Shown in pieces: positions 7,620-14,399 of a stretch of DNA of 64,000 bases. Made by a program: the position numbers and the translations under genes. The notes under the pieces were generated by a model, which made no database searches, was not told the DNA's origin, and saw only the letters and a list, made by a program, of their open reading frames with translations. The DNA comes from Pseudomonas sp966191535 (lineage in GTDB: Bacteria > Pseudomonadota > Gammaproteobacteria > Pseudomonadales > Pseudomonadaceae), in the NCBI GenBank assembly GCA_966191535.1, contig CBIGPF010000005.1, forward strand, positions 4,952-68,951, given 5' to 3'. Within the stretch, counting starts at the first letter, position 1. Each line of letters starts with the position of its first letter.

Positions 7620-8603
7620 TCAGAGGTGTTCGAGCAGGCGGCGTGCGGCTTCCAGACCGCTCAGCCAGGCGCCTTCGACGCGGCCGGAAAGGCACCAGTC
7701 GCCGCAGGCGTAGATGCCCAGGTCCGCGTCGGCGAGGGCGCCGAACTGGTGGGCCTCCATCGGTCGGGCGTAAAGCCAGCGGTGAGCCAGGGCGAAGTCG
7801 GGGGCGTGGACGGCGCAACCGATCAGCTCGGCGAAGGCGCCGCGCAGGTGCTCGATCACGCTTTCCTTGGGCAGGTCGATGTGCTGCTTGCTCCAGCCGC
7901 TGGCGGCATGCAGCACCCAGGTGTCCAACTGCTCGTCGCGGCCGGGCTTGGAGTGGTTGCTGGCCAGCCAGGACAGCGGGCCTTCATGCACGAAGCAGCC
8001 CTGTACCGGCGTATCCAGCGGTTCGCGGAATGCCAGGGCGACAGCCCAGGTCGGCTCCATGGGAATGCTCGCGGCGGCGGCCGCCAGTTTCGGCGCGCTG
8101 GCCAGCAGCGCAGCAGCCTGGGGCGCGGGCGTGGCGACCAGCACGCGACTGAAGGGGCCGTGGGTCTGGCCCTCTGAGTCCTGCAGGTGCCAGTGCTCTT
8201 CGCCGCGGTACACCTCGGTGATGCGGCAGGTGAAGGTGACGACCTGGTCCTGCAGCAGCGCGCGGGTGATGGCGCTCATGCGCGGGGTGCCGACCCAGCG
8301 CGGCTGCTCGTCGGGCGAGGGGCTCAGTTCACCATCACGGTACTGGTAGAGGGCCGGGTCCCATTCGGCGACCCAACCGTGCTCGCGCCACTTCTGCACG
8401 GCGTCGAGAAAGCGTCGGTCGCGGGCGGTGAAGTACTGCGCACCGAGGTCCAGGGCGCCAGCTTCGCTGCGTTTGCTGGCCATCCGGCCGCCGCTGCCGT
8501 GGCCCTTGTCGAATAGCTGGACGTCCTGTCCGGCGCCCTGCAGGGCGTGGGCGGCCGAGAGTCCGGCGATACCGGTGCCAATGATGGCAATGGGGGCGCT
8601 CAT
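7620..8603 (-). CDS. FAD-dependent oxidoreductase (amine oxidase/renalase-like)
   Basis: Probable flavoprotein of 327 aa. The N-terminus IAIIGTGIAGLSAAHAL is a classic FAD-binding Rossmann motif, followed by the second FAD signature GGRMASKR. The C-terminal GDWCLSGRVEGAWLSG is the flavin-binding motif of the NAD(P)/FAD amine-oxidase superfamily. The substrate is unknown. GAGG lies 9 nt before the ATG. Its upstream gap holds a TGTACA-N12-TGTACA element (8651-8674), so it probably belongs to the same regulon as phrB. No signal peptide is seen, so it should be cytoplasmic. Confidence 0.85.
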   Translation of the reverse strand: MSAPIAIIGTGIAGLSAAHALQGAGQDVQLFDKGHGSGGRMASKRSEAGALDLGAQYFTARDRRFLDAVQKWREHGWVAEWDPALYQYRDGELSPSPDEQPRWVGTPRMSAITRALLQDQVVTFTCRITEVYRGEEHWHLQDSEGQTHGPFSRVLVATPAPQAAALLASAPKLAAAAASIPMEPTWAVALAFREPLDTPVQGCFVHEGPLSWLASNHSKPGRDEQLDTWVLHAASGWSKQHIDLPKESVIEHLRGAFAELIGCAVHAPDFALAHRWLYARPMEAHQFGALADADLGIYACGDWCLSGRVEGAWLSGLEAARRLLEHL

Positions 8604-8650
8604 GACATGCCTCGTAGTCTGTGTCTTTCAGCGTAACGAGCGAGATGCTC

Positions 8651-8674
8651 TTGTACAAACGAAACTATCTGTAC
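8651..8674. promoter_or_regulatory. TGTACA-N12-TGTACA operator candidate
   Basis: Two exact TGTACA hexamers 12 nt apart lie between the divergent FAD oxidoreductase (ATG at 8603) and TIGR01777 gene (ATG at 8879). Spacing and sequence match the LitR/PplR1 target as I recall it. It is 48 bp from the leftward start codon and about 200 bp from the rightward one, so it may mainly serve the oxidoreductase gene. Confidence 0.7.
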
Positions 8675-8878
8675 AATTGGATTTCAGCTGTCCGCGCTCG
8701 TCAACGATAGGAGTCCGATCATCGGAACCTTCGGCGCCGCATCGGTTCATTCAGGAATGAGCCCGGCGTTGGTCCCGGCACTTACAGCGTAGACCTCGCC
8801 CTAGAGGGAGTGTCAATGCAATCGCCTCCCTCTCGTCCAGACTGATGGAAGGTGGAACAACCCAACAAGGAGTTCGCC

Positions 8879-9784
8879 ATGCATATTCTCGTGACCGGCG
8901 GCACCGGCCTGATCGGCCGCCGCCTCTGCCGCCAGTGGAGCGCCGAAGGGCATCAGCTCACCGTGCTGAGCCGCCAGCCGCAGCGCGTCGCGTCGCTGTG
9001 CGGCGAGACGGTGCGTGGCATCGCCGACTTCGAGGCCTATGGCGATGGACCGCTGGACGCGGTGGTCAACCTGGCTGGCGAGCCCATCGCCGACAAGCCC
9101 TGGAGCGCCCGGCGCAAGGCCCTGTTGTGGGACAGTCGGGTACGCCTGACCGAGCGCCTGGTGACCTGGCTGGAGGGGCGTAGCCAGCGCCCGGCGGTGC
9201 TGATCAACGGCTCGGCGGTGGGCTGGTATGGCAACGCCGGCGAGCGTCCGCTGGAAGAGAACAGCGCCGCGGCCGGCGAGGACTTCGCCAGCGAGCTGTG
9301 CCTGGCCTGGGAGCAGATTGCCCGCGAGGCCGAGGCCATGGGCATCCGCGTGGTCCTGGTGCGTACCGGGCTGGTGCTGGCGCCCGAGGGCGGTTTCCTC
9401 AAACGCATGTTGCCGCCGTTCCGCATGGGGGCCGGTGGGCGGCTGGGGGACGGTCGGCAATGGATGTCCTGGGTCCATATCGAAGATCAGATCGCCCTGA
9501 TCGATTTTCTTTTGCGCAAGGAGGACGCAGCCGGTCCCTATAATGCGTGCGCGCCGCAGCCGGTGCGCAACCGCGACTTCACTCAGGAACTGGGCCAGGC
9601 GCTGCACCGGCCGACGCTGATGCCCATGCCGGGTTTCGCCCTGCGTCTGTTGCTGGGCGAGATGTCGATCCTGCTGCTGGGCGGCCAGCGCATCGTGCCG
9701 CGCCGGCTGCTGGACGCCGGCTTCGAGTTCCGCTTCCCCGAACTCAAGGACGCGCTGGCCGACGTGCTGCAGGATAGCCACTGA
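8879..9784 (+). CDS. TIGR01777 NAD(P)-binding epimerase-like protein (YfcH type)
   Basis: Extended short-chain dehydrogenase-like protein, 301 aa. It begins MHILVTGGTGLIGRRL, the GxxGxxG nucleotide-binding loop, and has the conserved NLAGEPIADKPWS and SAVGWYGN segments of the TIGR01777/YfcH family plus a C-terminal DUF1731 region. AAGGAG lies 6 nt before the ATG, which decides against the in-frame start 9 codons upstream. The substrate is unknown; plant relatives bind chloroplast components and bacterial members are often light- or stress-linked. It is divergent from the FAD oxidoreductase and upstream of hemH. Confidence 0.85.
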   Translation: MHILVTGGTGLIGRRLCRQWSAEGHQLTVLSRQPQRVASLCGETVRGIADFEAYGDGPLDAVVNLAGEPIADKPWSARRKALLWDSRVRLTERLVTWLEGRSQRPAVLINGSAVGWYGNAGERPLEENSAAAGEDFASELCLAWEQIAREAEAMGIRVVLVRTGLVLAPEGGFLKRMLPPFRMGAGGRLGDGRQWMSWVHIEDQIALIDFLLRKEDAAGPYNACAPQPVRNRDFTQELGQALHRPTLMPMPGFALRLLLGEMSILLLGGQRIVPRRLLDAGFEFRFPELKDALADVLQDSH

Positions 9785-9804
9785 GCCCCTGCGACATCGG
9801 CGAC

Positions 9805-9867
9805 AGCCTGGAAACAGGCTCGGGCTGACCTTGATGGCGCGGGCTGCGTGTAAACTGCGCAGCCCGC
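9805..9867. other. Two strong hairpins in the hemH leader region
   Basis: AGCCTG-GAAA-CAGGCT (9805-9820) is followed by a perfect 10-bp stem GCGGGCTGCG/CGCAGCCCGC with a 9-nt loop (9839-9867). Neither is followed by a T-run, so a rho-independent terminator is not clear. They lie between the TIGR01777 stop and the hemH start codon. Confidence 0.6.
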
Positions 9868-9904
9868 ACGACGACCTCCTACCGTACCGGTTTAAGGACA
9901 CTGC

Positions 9905-10927
9905 ATGACCCAAAACGCCCTCCTGCTGGTCAACCTGGGATCACCGGCCTCCACCCAGGTCGAGGACGTGCGCCGCTACCTCGATCAGTTCCTCATGGAC
10001 CCTTACGTCATCGACCTGCCCTGGCCGATCCGCCGGTTGCTGGTGTCGCTGGTGCTGCGCAAGCGTCCGGAAGAGTCCGCCCATGCCTATGCATCGATCT
10101 GGTGGGACGAGGGTTCGCCGCTGGTCGTCCTGAGTCGTCGCCTGCAGGAGGCTGTCCGGCCGTTCTGGCCGCATGGCCCGGTGGAGTTGGGGATGCGCTA
10201 TGGCGAGCCGTCCATCGAGAAGGCGCTGCTGCGCCTGAGCCAGCAGGGCATTACCCAGGTGACCTTCGCGCCGCTGTACCCGCAGTTCGCCGACAGCACT
10301 ACCACCACCGCCATCGAGGAAGCCCGCCGGGTGATGCGCGAGCATGACCTCGCGCTGGAACTGAAGGTGCTGCCGCCGTTCTACGCCGAGCCCGAGTACC
10401 GCCAGGCGCTGGTGGACAGCGTGAAGCCCTATCTGGAACAACCCTACGATCACCTGCTGCTGAGCTTCCACGGCCTGCCCGAGTCGCACATCCGCAAGCT
10501 GGTGAAGGACAAGAGCCACGACCTCACCGCCAGTTCCAGCCGCGGCGTGCACGAGGACGTCATGGCCGTCTGCTACCGCAGCCAGTGCCTGCGCACGGCG
10601 GAGGATTTTGCCGCTGGCGCCGGTCTCGACGATGGGCGCTGGTCGGTGTCCTTCCAGTCCCGCCTGGGCCGCAACAAGTGGATCGAGCCCTACACCGAGG
10701 CGCAGCTGGACAAGCTCGGCAGGCAGGGCGTGAAGCGCCTGCTGGTGATGTGCCCGGCCTTCGTCGCCGATTGCATCGAGACGCTGGAGGAGATCGGCCA
10801 GCGCGGCAACGAGCAGTTCCGCGCGGCGGGTGGCGAGGAATTGGTGCTGGTGCCTTGCCTGAACGACCAGGCGCTGTGGGCGCGTGCGCTGGCGAAGCTG
10901 TGCGAGCGGACGCCTGCGGCGATCTGA
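9905..10927 (+). CDS. hemH: Ferrochelatase
   Basis: Inserts ferrous iron into protoporphyrin IX, the last step of protoheme synthesis. The 340-aa protein begins ALLLVNLGSP and carries the catalytic histidine in LLSFHGLPESH, the signature FQSRLGRNKWIEPYTE and the C-terminal CPAFVADCIETLEEI. TAAGGA lies 6 nt before the ATG. Length and motifs are normal for the proteobacterial enzyme. It follows the light-response cluster, as I recall for P. putida and P. aeruginosa. Porphyrins are photosensitisers, so co-location with light-response genes makes sense, although no TGTACA pair lies directly before hemH. Confidence 0.96.
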   Translation: MTQNALLLVNLGSPASTQVEDVRRYLDQFLMDPYVIDLPWPIRRLLVSLVLRKRPEESAHAYASIWWDEGSPLVVLSRRLQEAVRPFWPHGPVELGMRYGEPSIEKALLRLSQQGITQVTFAPLYPQFADSTTTTAIEEARRVMREHDLALELKVLPPFYAEPEYRQALVDSVKPYLEQPYDHLLLSFHGLPESHIRKLVKDKSHDLTASSSRGVHEDVMAVCYRSQCLRTAEDFAAGAGLDDGRWSVSFQSRLGRNKWIEPYTEAQLDKLGRQGVKRLLVMCPAFVADCIETLEEIGQRGNEQFRAAGGEELVLVPCLNDQALWARALAKLCERTPAAI

Positions 10928-10935
10928 ACCTGTCG

Positions 10936-11005
10936 TGTAGGGCGAATAACGCCTCAAGCGTTATCCGCCGTGGCGGATAAAGCGTTCCGCTTTATGCGCT
11001 CTACA
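10936..11005. repeat. Intergenic palindromic repeat (TGTAGGGCG type)
   Basis: Opens with TGTAGGGCGAATAACGC, contains the inner inverted pairs TTATCCGCC/GGCGGATAA and AAAGCG/CGCTTT, and closes with GCGCTCTACA. A related GTAGGGCGGATAA element lies at 44989-45023. Part of the 265-bp hemH-MFS gap. Confidence 0.65.
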
Positions 11006-11192
11006 GGGAAACCTGCTCCTACAGGGGGCCCGGCGAAACCCACGGGCCAGCCTCTGACCACCCATTCATCAGCCAACGGCCGACGCGCGCATTCAGAGAT
11101 TTGATAGTGCGCGCGCGACGCGTTCGCAATGCCTACTCTGCGGACTCTCCCCTTCGCCTTCGCCGCGATTGGCGGCGTTTCAGGAGCCCGGC

Positions 11193-12557
11193 ATGAACAA
11201 CAACAATAACGGCTACCCCTCCAGTGCCGTGGCCTGGTCCACGGTTGCGATCCTCATGGTCGCCTACGTGCTTTCCTTCATCGACCGACAGATTCTCAAC
11301 CTGCTGGTCGGCCCCATCCGCCGCGATCTGGAGATCAGCGACACGCAGATGAGCCTGCTGATGGGCCTGTCCTTCGCGCTGTTCTACACCCTGTGTGGCA
11401 TCCCCCTCGGGCGCATGGCCGACAGCCGAAGCCGCCGCGGGCTGATCACCGTCGGCGTACTGATCTGGAGCGCCATGACCGCCGCGTGCGGGCTGGCCAA
11501 GCAGTACTGGCACTTCCTGATGTTCCGCGTGGGTGTCGGCGTGGGCGAGGCGGCGTTGTCGCCGGCGGCCTATTCGCTGATCGCCGACAGCTTCCCGGCC
11601 CAGCGTCGCGCCACCGCCATCAGCGTGTACTCGATGGGCATCTACCTCGGCTCGGGGCTGGCCTTCCTGCTCGGCGGGCTGGTGATCAAGTTCGCGTCGG
11701 CCCAGGGCGATGTGCACCTGCCGGTCCTCGGCGAAGTGCGCCCCTGGCAGCTGATCTTCCTGATCCTCGGCGCGGCGGGTGTGCTCTTCACCCTGCTGAT
11801 GCTCGCGGTGAAGGAGCCGACCCGCCGTGGCGTCGGCGCCGGCGTGGTGGTGCCGATGAGCGAGGTGGGCGCCTACCTGCGCGCCAACCGCAAGACCGTG
11901 CTGTGCCACAACTTCGGCTTTGCCTGCATCTCCTTCGCCAGCTACGGCAGCGGCGCCTGGGTGCCGACCTTCTTCGTCCGCACCTACGGCTGGGACGCCG
12001 GCCACGTGGGCGTGGTCTACGGCAGCATCGTCGCCGTGTTCGGCTGCCTGGGCATCGTCTGCGGTGGCCGCCTGGCCGACTACTGGGCCAAGCGCGGGCG
12101 CACCGATGCGAACATGCGCGTGGGCCTGCTGGCGGCCTGCCTGGCCATCCCGCTGAGCCTGGTCTATCCGCTGCTGGACAGCGGCAACGCGGCGGCGGCC
12201 ATGATGGCGCCCATCGTGTTCTTCCTCAGCATGCCTTTCGGTGTCGCCCCGGCGGCGATCCAGGAAATCATGCCCAACTCCATGCGCGGCCAGGCCTCGG
12301 CCATCTACCTGTTCGTGGTCACGCTGCTGGGCCTGGGCATCGGCCCGACCGCCATCGCCCTGGTGACCGACTACGTGTTCGCCGACGACATGGCGCTGCG
12401 CTACTCGCTGCTGATCGTCAGCGTCGTGGCGCTGGTCGCTGGCGCGCTGCTGCTGGCCAATGGTCTCAAGCCCTACCGCGCGAGCCTGGAGCACCTGAAG
12501 AGCTGGAGCCTGAAAAGCGAAAGTGAGAGCGGTGCGATGCAACGCCAGCCGGCCTGA
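11193..12557 (+). CDS. MFS transporter
   Basis: Major facilitator superfamily permease, 454 aa, with about 12 hydrophobic segments. The first helix runs WSTVAILMVAYVLSFIDRQ, and motif A is seen as GRMADSRSRRG between helices 2 and 3. AGGAG lies 6 nt before the ATG at 11193; an in-frame TTG 24 bases upstream is rejected. The tail after the last helix is hydrophilic and ends with a short Ser/Glu-rich segment. The FIDRQ and FPxxxRATA features resemble the spinster-like/hexuronate branch, so an organic anion or lipid-like substrate is possible, but none can be named. It stands alone, with a terminator downstream. Confidence 0.85.
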   Translation: MNNNNNGYPSSAVAWSTVAILMVAYVLSFIDRQILNLLVGPIRRDLEISDTQMSLLMGLSFALFYTLCGIPLGRMADSRSRRGLITVGVLIWSAMTAACGLAKQYWHFLMFRVGVGVGEAALSPAAYSLIADSFPAQRRATAISVYSMGIYLGSGLAFLLGGLVIKFASAQGDVHLPVLGEVRPWQLIFLILGAAGVLFTLLMLAVKEPTRRGVGAGVVVPMSEVGAYLRANRKTVLCHNFGFACISFASYGSGAWVPTFFVRTYGWDAGHVGVVYGSIVAVFGCLGIVCGGRLADYWAKRGRTDANMRVGLLAACLAIPLSLVYPLLDSGNAAAAMMAPIVFFLSMPFGVAPAAIQEIMPNSMRGQASAIYLFVVTLLGLGIGPTAIALVTDYVFADDMALRYSLLIVSVVALVAGALLLANGLKPYRASLEHLKSWSLKSESESGAMQRQPA

Positions 12558-12576
12558 CATCACGTTCGCAATATCG

Positions 12577-12608
12577 AGCCCCCGCGCAGCGATGCGCGGG
12601 GGCTTTTC
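12577..12608 (+). terminator. Rho-independent terminator of the MFS gene
   Basis: AGCCCCCGCGC, loop of 6 nt, GCGCGGGGGCT, then TTTCTT. The perfect 11-bp stem starts 19 nt after the stop codon. Confidence 0.9.
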
Positions 12609-12660
12609 TTTGCGCGTGGCACAATGCGGCAGGACACGCATGCGAAGGGAGGTTTCCAGC

Positions 12661-13776
12661 ATGGATGCAAAGGACATTGGCCGGTGGCTGGCAGCCGTGG
12701 GTCTGCTGGCGCTGAGCGCGACGGCCGCGGCGGAAGACTCCTGGGTGGCGTTCACCCAGAACGACCTCATCGGCTTCAGGGACGCACAGGGCAGGGTGCA
12801 GATCCCGCCGACGCTCAGCCCCCTGTTCACCATGGCCCGGCGCTTCGACCACATCATCGCCACCGGCGAGGAAGCCGCCGACGGCTACCGCAGCTATTAC
12901 CTGCTGCGTGATGGCCGCCAGGTGGCGCCGGATTCGCTGTACGTCTTCGACAACGCACCGATCTGCGAGAGCGAAAACAGCATCCGCTTCCGCGACCGCC
13001 AGCGTGACCAGGTCGGCTTCCTCGACGGCAATGGCCAGGTGCTGATCCCGGCCGAGCTGAGCGACGCGACGGCCATGCGCAACGGCATGGTCGTGGCGCT
13101 GAAGGGCGCTACCCGCCGCTGTATCGATCCGGGGGTGAGCCTGGAGCAGTGCGAGCACAAGGGCTGGAGCGGTGGCAAGGACGTGCTGCTCGACCGCAAC
13201 GGCAGGACGCTGGTGGAGAACGTCGACAGCACCCGTGCCGGATCGCTGGACTGGTTCACGCGACAGGTGAGCGAGCAGCCGTCCAGCGATCCGCGCCGGG
13301 TTTCCTTCAAGGGCGTTGATGGTCGTTATCTCAGCTTCGTCGACATCGAGAAGGACTTCGCCATCTGGTTCAGGGACGAGTTCCTGCCGCACCTCGATGA
13401 GGCGTCGCTGAAGGCCCACAGCTATCCACAGATCTGGAGCGGGCTGGGGGGCGAGCCACTGGATGACTGGCAGGTGGCTGCAGCGGACGACGTACTGCGT
13501 CGAGAGGGCGCGACACTGCGCAAGCGGCTGGAAGCCCTTCGCGCCTCTGCGGGCTATGGCGTACATCAGGGCGACATGGGCTGGCCCTTCGAGCCCGAGC
13601 GCGACCCGCAGTATTTCGACAACTGCGGTGAGTTCGCCCAGTGGAAGACACCCAGGATGTCGGCCATGGAGCACTGGCAACTGGGATCGTTCGAGCCGGA
13701 CAAGCACGCCAGCTTCGATTTCATTCGCACGGCGGACGGGTATCGGCTGGTGGCGTTTTCTATCCCCGAGCCGTGA
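12661..13776 (+). CDS. Exported WG-repeat protein of unknown function
   Basis: A 371-aa protein with a Sec signal peptide (hydrophobic LAAVGLLALSATAAA, cleavage near AAA/EDS). Two WG-type repeat units are visible in the N-terminal half: IGFRDAQGRVQIPPTLSPL and VGFLDGNGQVLIPAEL. WG repeats usually form beta-propeller-like surfaces. The C-terminal half (from about residue 240) has no family I recognise. GGGAGG lies 10 nt before the ATG at 12661; the frame is open further upstream but runs through the MFS terminator. No partner genes adjoin it on the same strand, so its role cannot be inferred. Confidence 0.7.
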   Translation: MDAKDIGRWLAAVGLLALSATAAAEDSWVAFTQNDLIGFRDAQGRVQIPPTLSPLFTMARRFDHIIATGEEAADGYRSYYLLRDGRQVAPDSLYVFDNAPICESENSIRFRDRQRDQVGFLDGNGQVLIPAELSDATAMRNGMVVALKGATRRCIDPGVSLEQCEHKGWSGGKDVLLDRNGRTLVENVDSTRAGSLDWFTRQVSEQPSSDPRRVSFKGVDGRYLSFVDIEKDFAIWFRDEFLPHLDEASLKAHSYPQIWSGLGGEPLDDWQVAAADDVLRREGATLRKRLEALRASAGYGVHQGDMGWPFEPERDPQYFDNCGEFAQWKTPRMSAMEHWQLGSFEPDKHASFDFIRTADGYRLVAFSIPEP

Positions 13777-13783
13777 CGGCTAC

Positions 13784-13895
13784 CTGCAGGAGCGGGCCAT
13801 ACCCGCGACTGCATCGGGCGCGTGTCCATCCGGTGAGCCCTGTGCCGATCTGGCGCCGGCCCTGCCGGCGGATCGCGGGCAGGGCCCGCACCTGC
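13784..13895. repeat. REP-type palindrome cluster
   Basis: CCTGCAGGAGCGGGCCAT opens the element and GCGGGCAGGGCCCGCACCTGC closes it, with inverted GC-rich cores between. It fills most of the gap between the convergent WG-repeat gene and pilE. Confidence 0.55.
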
Positions 13896-13961
13896 AATGG
13901 AGCCCGATCTGTCCGCGAGTGACTCAGCGCCGCTCCGGTCGACCGGGAGACTTGTCGCGCC

Positions 13962-14399
13962 TCAGCGCCAGCAATCACTCACGCTGCCGGTCCCGCTACT
14001 GCCCTTCACACCCTGGGCCGTCAGGGTGAGGTGGGTACACTTGCTGTCGGTGAAGGTCGGGTTGGCCGTCAGCGTGTAGCCGCCGTCACTGCTGCCTCCG
14101 CCGACTGTCAGGGTGTAGAGGCCGGTGGACGAGGTCACGGTGCTGCCGCTGGTGCCGGTCAGGTTCAGTTTTGCTACCGACGCCTGGTCGGTGATGTAGC
14201 CAGACGCCGAATTGAGCGCGTACCAGCGCTCCTCCTGCGAGGCCGCCTGGTTGAGCAGGGCCTGGCCTTCGGCACGTTTGCCGCGCAGTACGTACTCCTG
14301 GTAGCTGGGGTAGGCGATGGTGGCGAGGATCGCCACGATCACCGTCACGATCATGACTTCCAGCAGGGTGAAGCCTTCTTGTCGGTACTGCCTGTTCAT
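13962..14399 (-). CDS. pilE: Minor type IV pilin PilE
   Basis: Type IV pilus minor pilin, 145 aa. The prepilin peptidase site is G/FTLLEVMIVTVI with the conserved Glu at mature position 5, followed by the hydrophobic N-terminal helix. A C-terminal Cys pair (KCTHL ... DCWR) can form the D-region disulfide. It is the last gene of the leftward operon and overlaps the pilY1 stop codon by 4 nt. In P. aeruginosa the minor pilins prime pilus assembly and carry PilY1 at the tip. PilY2, which sits between pilY1 and pilE in PAO1, is absent here. Confidence 0.92.
   Translation of the reverse strand: MNRQYRQEGFTLLEVMIVTVIVAILATIAYPSYQEYVLRGKRAEGQALLNQAASQEERWYALNSASGYITDQASVAKLNLTGTSGSTVTSSTGLYTLTVGGGSSDGGYTLTANPTFTDSKCTHLTLTAQGVKGSSGTGSVSDCWR

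Noticed and set aside
8790..8820. MerR-promoter-like dyad CTCGCCCTAGAGGGAG after TAGACC
   Set aside because: Two of eight pairs do not match, the downstream hexamer AATGCA is a poor -10, and 16-bp dyads of this quality are common in GC-rich DNA.
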